A stretch of 64,000 nt of DNA from UBA11612 sp963662375 (GCA_963662375.2 CAXXRP010000015.1:372001-436000), one strand, 5' to 3'. Shown: positions 8,714 to 18,033, counted from the first letter of the stretch. The notes: generated from the sequence alone by a model not told the origin. Translations and numbers: made by a program.

Positions 8714-8992
8714 ATGACGGTATATAAAGAGCGCATCAGACAAAAAGTAACCGCTGCGTTTCAGCCGACACACTTGGAGGTCGTGGATGATTCCGCGCGT
8801 CATTCCGGTCACGCCGGCGCACACGCCGACGGGGGCGGCGAGACGCACTTCAATGTCGCGATTGAATCCGCGGCCTTTGCGGGAAAATCGAGGGTCGAGC
8901 GTCAACGCATCGTTCACGCTGTGCTCGCGGACGAATTAAAGGAACGTGTTCACGCGCTGTCGTTGAAGCTTACGGTGCCGGTCGGGAGCTAA
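8714..8992 (+). CDS. BolA family protein
   Basis: 92-aa BolA-type protein, a partner of monothiol glutaredoxins in iron-sulfur handling and stress regulation. It shows the class-II KH-like core: GETHFNVAIES around residues 42-52, then FAGKSRVERQRIVHAVLAD, in which RxxRHRxVY-like residues and the C-terminal LSLKLTVP match the family. It is divergent from the J-domain gene across a 110-bp AT-richer gap that must hold both promoters. This bolA/dnaJ-like pairing is common in alphaproteobacteria. Confidence 0.93.
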   Translation: MTVYKERIRQKVTAAFQPTHLEVVDDSARHSGHAGAHADGGGETHFNVAIESAAFAGKSRVERQRIVHAVLADELKERVHALSLKLTVPVGS

Positions 8993-9024
8993 CGAAATCT
9001 CATCGTATCGCGCAGCGGCAGGGG

Positions 9025-9588
9025 TTATGACTTTCCCGTATAAAAATCCGGAAAATCCCGTTTGACAACCGGTCCGTCGGATGACCACGCATGGCAAGTG
9101 TTGATGACGGGCGGTCTTAATTTCTCGCCGCGGTCCTCTGCGTCCCTTAGCTGTTTGAACCGGCGCTTGGTTGTCGTTTTAAATAGCGTTGTGGCCATCG
9201 GTCCGAGGATATCCACTAAGTGAACGCAGCCCTTGTTGCCGCCCAAAAGATCGCGCACAGATTTTCTAAAGCCTTTCGTCAGACTTAACCCGATGGGTTT
9301 GCGAAAACTGGGTGTGATGGTGTGACAGATGCGGTAGGGCGAATGATCCTGAACGGCCACGGTATCGGTGATCTGCATGTTGTCTGCAACCGTAAGGCGC
9401 ATACCCATGCCGTGCATGGGCTCGCCCGGGGGTACGTGAATCCGTTCTGGTGAATCGACGCCATAGGTCTTGATGTCGGTGATCCAGCCTTCCACCTCCC
9501 ATGCACCGTCGACGCGCTCGAAGCCCTGGCACGCGATGGTGCGGGTGTGTACGTGTTTGCGTTTTACGTCTGACGGCGGCAAGGGCAT
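9025..9588 (-). CDS. DUF2889 protein, copy B
   Basis: 187-aa protein of the DUF2889 family, function unknown. Conserved features visible: HTRTIACQGFER near the N-terminus, HGMGMRLT around 59-66, SPYRICHTITPSFRKPIGLSL, a GNKGCVHL stretch and the C-terminal CHAWSSDGPVVKRDFP. The spaced His and Cys residues suggest metal or cofactor binding, but that is inference. It lies 6 bp downstream of a paralogue of identical length and is probably in one operon with it. Confidence 0.85.
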   Translation of the reverse strand: MPLPPSDVKRKHVHTRTIACQGFERVDGAWEVEGWITDIKTYGVDSPERIHVPPGEPMHGMGMRLTVADNMQITDTVAVQDHSPYRICHTITPSFRKPIGLSLTKGFRKSVRDLLGGNKGCVHLVDILGPMATTLFKTTTKRRFKQLRDAEDRGEKLRPPVINTCHAWSSDGPVVKRDFPDFYTGKS

Positions 9589-9594
9589 GGGATT

Positions 9595-10158
9595 CTACTT
9601 GTTCCCGGTATACAAACTTGGGAATTCCCGCTTCAGCACGTCGCCATCGGTGGTCCAGGCATGGCAGGAATCGATAAAGAACGGCATAACCGGCTCACCT
9701 TGGCGTTCTTTTTCCAAAAAGGCGTTGTAACGAATTTCGTCAAGCGTTTGATACGCTGTGGTTGCCATGGGTCCGAGCAGGTTAAACAGGTGCACGCACC
9801 CATTGACGCCGCCTACACGCTCCCGCGCAGCCCGCATGAATCCCTTGCTTAAATTCAGCCCCACGAGTTTGCGAAAGTTGGGCGTGATATCCGGACAGAT
9901 GCGATAGGGCGAAAAATCCGTAACCGCGATCATATCGCGGATATTCAGTTCGAGGTCGAAGGTCATGCGCAAACCCATACCGTGTATATGGGCGCCCGGC
10001 GCAACTGTGCCGTGGTCCTTATTCGCGAACTCGTATGTTTTTGCGTCGGTGAGCCAGCTGTCGACGTCCCATTTGCCGTCTTCGCGCTCATAGCCCTCGC
10101 AGGTGATGGTGCGGGTATGCGACAGCTCGCGGCTCATGGCCGGCACTGGCAGGGGCAT
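9595..10158 (-). CDS. DUF2889 protein, copy A
   Basis: 187-aa first gene of a tandem DUF2889 pair. It shares with copy B the blocks HTRTI, HGMG, SPYRIC, TPxFRK, GCVHL, LGPMATT, CHAWxxDG and a C-terminal FYTG/LYTG ending, while differing at roughly half of the other positions. This indicates an old duplication or paired recruitment with both copies maintained. DUF2889 genes are known in proteobacterial loci of aromatic or steroid-type metabolism, but nothing in the neighbourhood fixes a role here. Confidence 0.85.
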   Translation of the reverse strand: MPLPVPAMSRELSHTRTITCEGYEREDGKWDVDSWLTDAKTYEFANKDHGTVAPGAHIHGMGLRMTFDLELNIRDMIAVTDFSPYRICPDITPNFRKLVGLNLSKGFMRAARERVGGVNGCVHLFNLLGPMATTAYQTLDEIRYNAFLEKERQGEPVMPFFIDSCHAWTTDGDVLKREFPSLYTGNK

Positions 10159-10331
10159 GGTCGTCGATGGTCCTGTTGGGAATCAAGCCGGTAGGGTCTT
10201 AGGGCGCACATATAAAGGTACCCGCCCCGATCTACAAGGCGGTGGCGCCCCTCTGCATTTACTGTCCGGGCGCATGAGGTACCCTGGCCGCTGGTTGCGT
10301 TTTCGGGGACGTTCAACAGTGGTGGCCTTCT

Positions 10332-10867
10332 ATGTCCGGCGCCATACATTTCGGGTTCCCGCCTTTCCCCGATCTGATGCAGCTTGATTTGACTGGGCCG
10401 GCGGAGGTGTTTAGCGCAGCACCCGAAGCGGCTGTTCACCTTATTTGGCAAACGCTTGATCCGGTTTCGACCGGCGCGGGATGGGAAATGCTCCCGACTA
10501 CGACATTCGCCAAATGCCCTCAGCTCGATGTTATTTGTGTGTCAAGCGGTCGCAGGCAGATCGATGTCATGGATGATGCGGAGGCCTTGGATTTTTTGCG
10601 CTGTCAGACCTCGGCGGCGCGATACGTGACATCGGTATGCACGGGCTCGCTCGTGCTGGGGGCCGCGGGATTGCGCGCGGATATCGCGCAGCGTGTCATT
10701 GGCGGTCACGCGACCAGTTGGCGTTACTTGGTGCGATACCGGACGCCGCACGGGTTGCGAAAGACCGCAACCGTATCACCGGCAGCGGTGTCACTGCGGG
10801 GACCGATTTCGGCCTGACAGTGTTATCGGAGATTTACTGTGAAGAAATCGCCAAGACGCTTAAATAA
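10332..10867 (+). pseudogene. DJ-1/PfpI (isonitrile hydratase-like) protein, frameshifted
   Basis: The first frame (10332 to about 10725) encodes a DJ-1/PfpI domain: FPDLMQLDLTGPAEVF, then the nucleophile elbow VTSVCTGSLVLGAAGL with Cys at residue 103. The family C-terminus continues in another frame (LGAIPDAARVAKDRN, GSGVTAGTDFGLTVLSEIY) to a TAA at 10867. A deletion with frameshift near 10,720-10,735 removed part of the middle, and the end is shorter than in intact relatives. Intact homologues resemble isonitrile (isocyanide) hydratase. Not expected to be functional. Confidence 0.8.
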
Positions 10868-10904
10868 AAAGGGCGGCGGCAAATCTCGGCCTGTAAAGAC
10901 TCTG

Positions 10905-12164
10905 CTACGGCGGCGTGACACGGATCAAAGTCAGCTGGTTGCGGTTGCGGCGCACTACCTCGAAGCGGAACCCGTGGAACAGGAAGCTCTGTCCTAAATC
11001 GGGAATTGATCTTGCCTCGTGAAGGACAAGACCGGCGACGGTCGAGGCTTTGTCGTCAGGCAGATGCCAGTCCAGCTCACGGCTCAGATCGCGTAGGGTG
11101 ACGCTGCCGTCAACCAGATACGAGCCGTCGTTATCGGGGCGCACGCCGGCGACGGGTATGTCGGTCTCGTCGCCGATGTCGCCGACGATCTCCTCCAGGA
11201 TATCTTCGAGCGTGACTACGCCGACCAGCGTTCCGTACTCGTCCACCACAAGAGCAAAGTGCTCGCGTCGGTCACGGAAGGCATTGAGTTGATCTAGCAA
11301 AGTGGTGGTATCGGGGATGAACCAGGGTTTTACGGCTAGAGCTATGATGTCGAGATTGTCTGTATGGCCGCTCGCGGCATGTATGGCGCGAAGAAGCGCT
11401 TTTGCGTGAATGACACCCACAATATTTTCCGGCCGCTCATGCCACAGAGGGATGCGCGTGTAGGGGCTGGCCGCGATCTGCGCAATGATCTCGGAGATCG
11501 GGAGGTCCGCGTTCACCGTGACCACTTTTCGGCGGTGAACGGCGATCTCATCTACAGCGACGTCGGCAAGATCGAGCACACTACGTAGCATGGCGCGTTC
11601 GTGCTTCCTTTCCTCCTTCATGCTGCCCAGACCCATTGTCAAATCGATCACGCCGCGCAATTCTGCCAACACTTGTGCGGCGCCCCCGACATGCGCTGTG
11701 TTCACCCGCATAAGAAAGAGAAAACCGCGAACAACGCGTTGGATCACAAAGGTGACGGGCGTCAATAAAAGCACAATCACGCTCATGGCCGGCACCACCG
11801 ACCGCGCGAGCGACATGGAGTGGGTCAGGGCATAGGTCTTCGGCAGGATTTCGGCAAATAGGAGAACAAGCAGCGTCATAACACCGGTCGCGATCGCAAC
11901 GCCCGTGTCCCCGAACAAATCAATCATGAGGCTGGTCGCCAGCGCCGACGCCGCGATATTCACTAAGTTGTTGCCGATCAGAATGGTGCCGATGAGCTTT
12001 TCACGATGCTCTAGCAACCGGTTGACGGCCGCAGCGCGCCTGTCCCCACCTTGTTCGAGTTGGTGCATAAGCGCACGCGATGTTACCGTCAGCGCCGTTT
12101 CCGAGCTGGAAAAAAACGCCGAAACAAGAATCATAAGTGCGATGATCAGAAGTGTAACTTCCAT
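10905..12164 (-). CDS. CorC/HlyC-type membrane protein (DUF21 + CBS pair)
   Basis: 419-aa inner-membrane protein of the CNNM/CorC family, linked to Mg2+/Co2+ efflux. The N-terminal DUF21 domain has about four membrane segments (residues 1-180: LLIIALMILVSAFFSSSETAL, then IGNNLVNIAASALATSLM and LLVLLFAEILPKTYAL). A CBS pair spans about 205-330 (IAASPYTRIPLWHE; DQLNAFRDRREHFALVVDEYG) and a CorC_HlyC domain ends the protein (about 340-415). Downstream of aroB on the same strand with 32 bp between, so an aroK-aroB-corC operon is likely, an order known from other alphaproteobacteria. Confidence 0.92.
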   Translation of the reverse strand: MEVTLLIIALMILVSAFFSSSETALTVTSRALMHQLEQGGDRRAAAVNRLLEHREKLIGTILIGNNLVNIAASALATSLMIDLFGDTGVAIATGVMTLLVLLFAEILPKTYALTHSMSLARSVVPAMSVIVLLLTPVTFVIQRVVRGFLFLMRVNTAHVGGAAQVLAELRGVIDLTMGLGSMKEERKHERAMLRSVLDLADVAVDEIAVHRRKVVTVNADLPISEIIAQIAASPYTRIPLWHERPENIVGVIHAKALLRAIHAASGHTDNLDIIALAVKPWFIPDTTTLLDQLNAFRDRREHFALVVDEYGTLVGVVTLEDILEEIVGDIGDETDIPVAGVRPDNDGSYLVDGSVTLRDLSRELDWHLPDDKASTVAGLVLHEARSIPDLGQSFLFHGFRFEVVRRNRNQLTLIRVTPP

Positions 12165-12196
12165 GGCAGTCTCTCAAGTTTATGGGAAGCGGCGCA

Positions 12197-13357
12197 TTAG
12201 GCCGTCAGAGTGGCATCTATTGTTTCGCGAACTTGGACAGTCGGTACGTCGGCGGATAAAAACGCTTCACCGATTCCTCGGACCAGGACAAAGGTGATGG
12301 CGCCATCCTTCACCTTTTTATCCTGCGCCATACGATCCAAAAGTTTCTCAGCGTTCAGCATTGCGCTGTGCCCAGTTTTGGGCGGCGCAGCGGGCAGGCC
12401 GATGGCCGCGTAATGGGCACGAACACGTTCCAAATCCCCGGGCGGACACTGGCCCAGCCGGACCGAAAGGTTAACCGCCATGACCATGCCGATGGCCACC
12501 GCTTCGCCGTGCAGCAAGTCGTTGCCATACCCCAATTCAGCTTCCAGCGCGTGACCGAACGTGTGACCAAGATTAAGCAAGGCGCGCGCCCCGGTTTCCT
12601 TTTCATCGGCGGCAACAATACCGGCCTTGGCCGTGCAACTGGTCATGATGCAGTGGCGCAAAACGTCGTGGCCGGCGTCCGCACCTGCGATCGCGCGGGC
12701 GCCGTTTTTTTCCAGCCAAGACCAAAAGTCTTTATCGCCCAACAACGCGTATTTGACGACTTCCGCGTAACCCGCGAGCAGTTCGCGCTTGGGCAACGTG
12801 ACCAGCGTGTCGGTATCTGCGAGCACGAGGCGTGGTTGGTGAAACGTTCCTATGAAATTTTTACCCGCGTCTGTATTGATACCTGTCTTGCCGCCCACGG
12901 AACTATCTACTTGTGCGAGCAGGGTTGTCGGCACTTGAACGAACCCGACGCCACGAAGAAGAATTGAAGCGGCAAAGCCGGCTAAATCGCCGACGACACC
13001 GCCGCCAAGAGCCACAATCGTGGTGGCGCGCTCGCATTTTGCGGCCAGCATCGTGTCCAGCACGTGGGCTAACTGGGCGAAGCTCTTGCTGTTTTCGCCG
13101 GCTGGCACTACTACGTGGCTGACTTGAATGCCCGTCGTCTTCAAGCTTTCCGCGAGGGGATCAAGATAGAGTAATGCTACGTTGCTGTCGGTGACGATGA
13201 AGGCGCGGCGTTGCTTTAAGACCGGCAAGAACAATTCGGCGGCACGCGGCAATAGGCCACGCCCCACATGAATGCCGTAAGCGCGGTCGCCCAAAGCGAC
13301 CGTCACGTCCGGTTTCGGGGCGGAACTTATCAGCGCGGTGGTGCCGGCGTTCGTCAT
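12197..13357 (-). CDS. aroB: 3-dehydroquinate synthase
   Basis: Second enzyme of the shikimate pathway, converting DAHP to 3-dehydroquinate with NAD+ and a divalent metal. 386 aa, normal length. The NAD-binding GGGVVGDLAGF is at 118-128, the substrate-site SVGGKTGINTDAGKNFIGTFHQP follows at about 155-177 in pieces, and the metal-ligand LLNLGHTFGHALE is near 265. The start overlaps the aroK stop (ATGA-type), indicating translational coupling. Confidence 0.97.
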   Translation of the reverse strand: MTNAGTTALISSAPKPDVTVALGDRAYGIHVGRGLLPRAAELFLPVLKQRRAFIVTDSNVALLYLDPLAESLKTTGIQVSHVVVPAGENSKSFAQLAHVLDTMLAAKCERATTIVALGGGVVGDLAGFAASILLRGVGFVQVPTTLLAQVDSSVGGKTGINTDAGKNFIGTFHQPRLVLADTDTLVTLPKRELLAGYAEVVKYALLGDKDFWSWLEKNGARAIAGADAGHDVLRHCIMTSCTAKAGIVAADEKETGARALLNLGHTFGHALEAELGYGNDLLHGEAVAIGMVMAVNLSVRLGQCPPGDLERVRAHYAAIGLPAAPPKTGHSAMLNAEKLLDRMAQDKKVKDGAITFVLVRGIGEAFLSADVPTVQVRETIDATLTA

Positions 13358-13944
13358 GGTGTCCGCGCCGTGAGCGGCGCTCCCAAACGCTGCTCAAGTG
13401 CTTCCAAAACCAGTCTACTGGTAACGTTAGGGCTGTCGTCCCCGGTGTCGACGGTAATGTCGGCCTCGGCATAGACCGGATAGCGTTTTTCCATAAGACT
13501 TTTGAGCGTGGTTTTCGCGTCCCCGGTGTTGAGAAGCGGGCGATGCGTGCGACCTTTCGTGCGGGCACACAGGGTTTTAAGGTCGGCTCGCAGCCACACC
13601 GACACGGCCTGAGCGCGGATCGTCTCGCGGGTTTCGGGGTCCATGAAGGCGCCTCCGCCCACGGCGAGAATCCCGGGCATTTCATGCAACAGGCGGGCCA
13701 TAACGCGGCGCTCGCCGTCGCGGAAATAGGCTTCACCGTACTTCTCAAAAATCTCGGCAACGGTGTAGCCGGCCGCATCCTCGATTTTAGCGTCTGCGTC
13801 GACGAAGGACACGCCAAGCAGACGCGCCAGACGGCGGCCAATGCAGCTTTTGCCCGCGCCCATGAGGCCGACCAACACAACCGGACGGTCAAGCCCCCGC
13901 GGCTTGGCCACGCTTCCGTCTTTAGTATTTGCCGTTGCGCTCAT
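13354..13944 (-). CDS. aroK: shikimate kinase
   Basis: Phosphorylates shikimate at the 3-hydroxyl with ATP. 196 aa. P-loop GLMGAGKS at 26-33; shikimate-binding FVDADAKIEDAAG; GGGAFMDPETR motif near residue 97. The first 20 residues are a non-conserved extension, usual in alphaproteobacteria. First gene of the leftward aroK-aroB-corC unit, divergent from the xerD cluster; the 169-bp gap between them should contain promoters for both directions. Confidence 0.96.
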   Translation of the reverse strand: MSATANTKDGSVAKPRGLDRPVVLVGLMGAGKSCIGRRLARLLGVSFVDADAKIEDAAGYTVAEIFEKYGEAYFRDGERRVMARLLHEMPGILAVGGGAFMDPETRETIRAQAVSVWLRADLKTLCARTKGRTHRPLLNTGDAKTTLKSLMEKRYPVYAEADITVDTGDDSPNVTSRLVLEALEQRLGAPLTARTP

Positions 13945-14113
13945 GTTGCGTTTGTTCCTCTTGAGCCCCGGGGTCCCAATACTTGCCGGCAGCTGAATAA
14001 CCCGGCCAATTCATTGGCCGAATGGACATTATCACAGCCCTTGCGTAGTGTCGTCGCGGGAAGCCAACGGTATATCGGCCACCTTATAGAGACAGGTTAA
14101 CGAGCATTAAAAC

Positions 14114-14242
14114 ATGGCAAAGATCCTCATCGTTCTAGTTGTTGCCGTTTTTGCCGGCGGGGTTATTTTTCTGGCGATGTCCGACATGCCGCCGCCGACA
14201 GCAAAAATGGAGAAAGTGATCCCCAATGACCGCTTTAATTAG
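14114..14242 (+). CDS. 42-residue single-pass membrane microprotein
   Basis: Short gene ATG 14114 to TAG 14242. The protein is one membrane helix (residues 3-21, ILIVLVVAVFAGGVIFLA) followed by a short tail, MSDMPPPTAKMEKVIPNDRF. Tiny proteins of this shape with a P-P-P-x(4-7)-EKVIP-like tail occur upstream of xerD in Rhodospirillales relatives (from memory, not checked), which supports it being real. Its last 17 bases overlap the start of the next gene, so the two are probably coupled. Confidence 0.65.
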   Translation: MAKILIVLVVAVFAGGVIFLAMSDMPPPTAKMEKVIPNDRFN

Positions 14243-16118
14243 TGGTCGGCTTCCACCTATTTTTGGTGCCGCAGTTCTTGCCGCCGCCATGCTGTGTGCG
14301 GTTCCGGCCGTTGCCCAGGATACCCCGGACCAAGAACTGCCTCCTCCTCCCCCGCGACCTCTTCAGTTGGTGCCCGATCAACTGACGGAACCCGCAGCGA
14401 GGCCTGCCAACACCGTAGATATTTCAATGGGGGAGCTCGCCGCGCCGAATAGAGACCAGATCGGCCTCGTTGATGCACTCAGCGGAGGCTTTCCGGTTAC
14501 CCTCTGGCAGGGCTCGGAACTAGAGACGCTGCGCAAGATCCTGCCACAACTCCCCACGCGCATGACGTCTCTGGCGCAGCGCCGCCTCGCGGAAAACTTA
14601 TTGTTGTCGTCGGGGTCAACGCCCGCCTCGGTGAATGGAAACTTGAGTCTTTCAGAATTCTCGCAGGGGTCGCCGACATTGGCCGCCTCCCAATGGTTGC
14701 TGGAAACCCGCATTATTCAGCTCGAGGCAATGGGGGCATGGCACGACGCGCTTGCGATGATCGAGCTGGTACCCTTGACCAATATAACTAGGACACTCCG
14801 CCGATTACGCGCGGACGCCTATCTTATCACCGGCCGGGTCGGCGATGCCTGCGGTGACACCCGGGTGGCATTGAGCCGAGCTCCCGACATCCATTGGCAG
14901 AAGATGCAGGTATTTTGCCACTTGGTGAACGGGCAAACGAGCGCGGCGGACCTTGGGCTCTCTCTCCTTCGTGAACAGCAGGCAGATGACGCGACATATT
15001 TTTGGGCCGCGGAGCTCATGCGTGGCGGCAAGCCGGACTCGCCCGTGACCTTAGGCGCTCCGACGCCGCTGCTAATCGCCATGCTGCGGGTCGCCAACGT
15101 GCCTGCGCCAGACGTATTGATTCGCAGCGGTGATGCGACTGCATTCGGCGTGCTCGCTGCGTTGCCGCATCCGGAACAAGAGGCGGGTGGTGACAAACGA
15201 TCAGATGCAGAAAAACAAGAGATGCACCGCGCAGCCGCAGAAGCGCAAATTCTGCTTGCCGAACGCGCGGTGTCGGTCGGCACTTTGCCGCCGGAACGTT
15301 TGCGTACGCTCTATCGCGAGCTGGCTATTGATGAAGGCGAGGCTCCGTCGCTCTCCGAGATCAGCTCTACCGACGTGCGAGGTCGCGCGCGATTGTTTCA
15401 ATCCGCGTTGGCGCAAACCGTGCCGACGGCCCGGGCAGAAGTTATCGCCCACGCACTGGAAATCGCCCGGGCCGATATGGGCGGCACCGGGCCGAGCTTG
15501 TCCACCGTTGGGATGGTTTACGCTCCGCTGATGGCAGGCATTGCACCGTCGGCGGATATGATCTGGTTCGCCGGCGCGGCGGCCCGCGGGCTTCTTGCGG
15601 CGGGGGAGGCTGACGGCGCGCGCGAATGGCTGGAGTTGGTCAGGACCATGGCGCGCACCAGCGGCGAAGCCTTGAGTCTTGCTGACGGCCTGTGGCCTCT
15701 GGAACGGCTTCTGACTCCCGGCGCGAAAGGCCGCTTGCCGGCTCCGGCCATGGAGGCTTGGGCCGCTTCGGTGCCCGACGATGTCGCTGCGCAGGGGCGA
15801 GAAATCCTGCTCAATTTGTTCACGGCCTTTGGCGACCCGGTGACGACGGCCGACTGGCAATCGGTAATGGATAGCCGCCGTATCGTGGAACATGGACCGT
15901 CGGTCGCGCCGCATATATGGAATGGAATGAGCCTAGCTGCGGGAGAGCGGCGGGTGGGCGAATCGGCGGTGTTTGCGTTGATCGCGCTCGGCGACGAAGG
16001 TCCGGCGTTTGCCGCCCCCGAGACATTGGCGAAGGTGATCGCAACGCTTATGGCCGCTGGCCGTGAGCAGGATGCCCGTGCGCTTGCCGTTGAAGCTGCG
16101 CTGGCTCTGGGGCTCTAG
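14226..16118 (+). CDS. exported hypothetical protein, helical repeat type, upstream of xerD
   Basis: 630-aa protein with a Sec signal peptide (about residues 1-30, FGAAVLAAAMLCAVPAVAQ) and then a Pro-rich segment (ELPPPPPRP). The mature part is Ala/Leu-rich and alpha-helical, with TPR/solenoid-like stretches such as LETRIIQLEAMGAWHDALAM and RRLRADAYLITGRVGDACG. No enzymatic motif. The family is found between the microprotein and xerD in related genomes (recollection), suggesting a periplasmic or envelope role linked to division or cell shape; that link is inference. Confidence 0.75.
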   Translation: MTALISGRLPPIFGAAVLAAAMLCAVPAVAQDTPDQELPPPPPRPLQLVPDQLTEPAARPANTVDISMGELAAPNRDQIGLVDALSGGFPVTLWQGSELETLRKILPQLPTRMTSLAQRRLAENLLLSSGSTPASVNGNLSLSEFSQGSPTLAASQWLLETRIIQLEAMGAWHDALAMIELVPLTNITRTLRRLRADAYLITGRVGDACGDTRVALSRAPDIHWQKMQVFCHLVNGQTSAADLGLSLLREQQADDATYFWAAELMRGGKPDSPVTLGAPTPLLIAMLRVANVPAPDVLIRSGDATAFGVLAALPHPEQEAGGDKRSDAEKQEMHRAAAEAQILLAERAVSVGTLPPERLRTLYRELAIDEGEAPSLSEISSTDVRGRARLFQSALAQTVPTARAEVIAHALEIARADMGGTGPSLSTVGMVYAPLMAGIAPSADMIWFAGAAARGLLAAGEADGAREWLELVRTMARTSGEALSLADGLWPLERLLTPGAKGRLPAPAMEAWAASVPDDVAAQGREILLNLFTAFGDPVTTADWQSVMDSRRIVEHGPSVAPHIWNGMSLAAGERRVGESAVFALIALGDEGPAFAAPETLAKVIATLMAAGREQDARALAVEAALALGL

Positions 16119-16129
16119 GGCGGCGTTCT

Positions 16130-17038
16130 GTGACGACGCCACATATCGAAACATTTTTAGAAATGATGGCTGCGGAGCGCGGTGCATCGGCACGCACCCT
16201 GGATGCCTATGGCCGAGATCTTGCCGATGTGGAGGCATTCCTAAAAAAAAGGAATCGAGATACGGCAGCAGCAGCAGCAGAAGACTTGCGTGCGTACCTC
16301 GGCAAATTGCAGCGCGCCGCCATGGCGCCGCGCACTGCCGCGCGCCGTCTTTCGTGCCTGCGTCAGTATTATAAATTTCTCTACGCAGAAGGCGTGCGCA
16401 AAGACGATCCCACGACGGCGTTGGACAGCCCGCGGCTTGGCCGGCCTCTGCCGAAATTTCTAACTGAGACTGAAGTCGAAGGGTTGCTTGTGGCGGCTCG
16501 TGACATGGAGGGTCCCAAAGGGGTGCGTGTGGTAGCCATGCTGGAATTACTCTACGCAACGGGCCTGCGTGTTTCGGAGTTGGTCTCGATACCGTTGGCC
16601 GCCGTGCGCGACAAGTCCGCCATCATCGTTCGCGGCAAAGGTGGAAAGGAGCGTCTCATTCCCGTGGGTCAGGCTGCCCAGACAGCGATCTCTGACTACA
16701 TTGACGTGCGCGGAGAATTCTTTCCGGCAAAAATAAAGTCGTCGCCATGGTTATTTCCCGCGGCCGCAAGAGCCGGTCACGTGACGCGAACATCGTTCGC
16801 GGTCATGCTCAAGGGCATCGCCGCACGCGCGGGCATTTCACCGTCGCGGGTCTCTCCCCACGTGTTGCGTCATTCCTTCGCGACACACCTGCTGTCGCAC
16901 GGCGCGGACCTGCGCAGCCTGCAGCAGATGCTTGGGCACTCGGATATTTCAACGACGCAGATTTACACTCACGTGCTGGATGAACGGCTCAAGGCGCTGG
17001 TGACGGACAATCATCCGCTGGCGAAGTTGAAGCTTTAG
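16130..17038 (+). CDS. xerD: site-specific tyrosine recombinase XerD
   Basis: 302-aa recombinase that, with XerC, resolves chromosome dimers at dif under FtsK control. N-terminal SAM-like domain about 1-100; catalytic set visible as R147 (ATGLRVSEL), a basic RGKGGKER turn, H244 and R247 (HVLRHSFATHL), H270 (LGHSDIST) and Y279 (TQIYTHV), closely matching E. coli XerD spacing. Starts at GTG 16130, eleven bases after the upstream gene. A (GCA)5 run at about 16262 makes a short Ala tract in the linker. Confidence 0.95.
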   Translation: MTTPHIETFLEMMAAERGASARTLDAYGRDLADVEAFLKKRNRDTAAAAAEDLRAYLGKLQRAAMAPRTAARRLSCLRQYYKFLYAEGVRKDDPTTALDSPRLGRPLPKFLTETEVEGLLVAARDMEGPKGVRVVAMLELLYATGLRVSELVSIPLAAVRDKSAIIVRGKGGKERLIPVGQAAQTAISDYIDVRGEFFPAKIKSSPWLFPAAARAGHVTRTSFAVMLKGIAARAGISPSRVSPHVLRHSFATHLLSHGADLRSLQQMLGHSDISTTQIYTHVLDERLKALVTDNHPLAKLKL

Positions 17039-17048
17039 AACGTGCGTA

Positions 17049-17936
17049 TCACGCGACCAAGCGCCGCATCTCCTCAATAACGCGCTCCCTGCTCCACCCT
17101 GTACCGCGCAGACTCCGTAAAGTCATCGACTGATCCCTCTTCGAAAACTTTTTGCCGTCCAGCCCCGTGATGAGGGCGTGGTGGCGGTAGAGCGGCGGCG
17201 GTAATTTCAAGAGCGCCTGAAGAAGCCGGTGGACATGAGTTGAGGCGAACAGGTCCTCGCCTCGGGTTACGAGCGTAACGCCTTGCACCGCGTCGTCCCA
17301 TGTACAGGCCAGGTGGTAGCTGGGGAGCGCGTCTTTGCGGGCCAGCACAACGTCGCCGAAGATATCTGGCAGTGCCGTGATTTCGCCGCGCGATTCATCC
17401 GTCCACGTGAGCGCACCAACGCCCTCCGATGCGACGTCAGCGCGCAGCCGCAAGGCGTGGGGTTCGCCGCTGTTCACCCGGCGCCTACTTTCATTTTCGG
17501 GCAGGTCCCGACACGTGCCGGGATAGATCTGGCCATCGGGTCCCATTGCGTGTTGATGGGGTGCGGAAGCCGCGTCCTCAATCTCACGCTGAATGTCCCG
17601 GCGCGTGCAAAAGCATGGATAAAGGAGGCCAAGATGATTTAGTTCCGCCAAAGCGCGGTGGTAGTCGTCGAAATGTTCTGATTGGCGCCGCACCGGTGTT
17701 TCCCAAATCAGCCCCATCCACGCCAAATCTTCGTAGATCGCATCTTCGTATTCCTGCTTGCAACGGCCCAAATCCGTATCTTCGATTCGCACGAGAAACC
17801 GCCCATCTCGAGCTGCCGCTGCGTCTGCCGCGTCCAGGGCCGAGAACGCATGGCCCAGGTGGAGTAATCCAGTGGGGCTTGGCGCGAACCGGGTCACATG
17901 CGAGGTATCGGATGATTTCATAAAACGGTGATTCAA
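17049..17936 (-). CDS. gluQ: glutamyl-Q tRNA(Asp) synthetase
   Basis: Truncated GluRS-like enzyme that activates glutamate and attaches it to queuosine in tRNA(Asp). 295 aa: class-I catalytic domain only, with no anticodon-binding domain, as in the family. TRFAPSPTGLLHLGHAFSAL carries the HIGH-type motif (HLGH) and KKFSKRDQS the KMSKS-type loop. Either ATG 17936 or the ATG five codons later (17921) could start it. Fits with queC, queD and queE at 23-24.7 kb, which make the queuosine precursor. Confidence 0.93.
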   Translation of the reverse strand: MNHRFMKSSDTSHVTRFAPSPTGLLHLGHAFSALDAADAAAARDGRFLVRIEDTDLGRCKQEYEDAIYEDLAWMGLIWETPVRRQSEHFDDYHRALAELNHLGLLYPCFCTRRDIQREIEDAASAPHQHAMGPDGQIYPGTCRDLPENESRRRVNSGEPHALRLRADVASEGVGALTWTDESRGEITALPDIFGDVVLARKDALPSYHLACTWDDAVQGVTLVTRGEDLFASTHVHRLLQALLKLPPPLYRHHALITGLDGKKFSKRDQSMTLRSLRGTGWSRERVIEEMRRLVA

Positions 17937-18033
17937 TTCCGTGGGGAAACAGTCGGGACAGATACCATATTTTGTATTTGCACGAAGAGTTGCTAAACTG
18001 TGGAAAGTCGTGCGAGGAAAGTGAGTCTTACAG

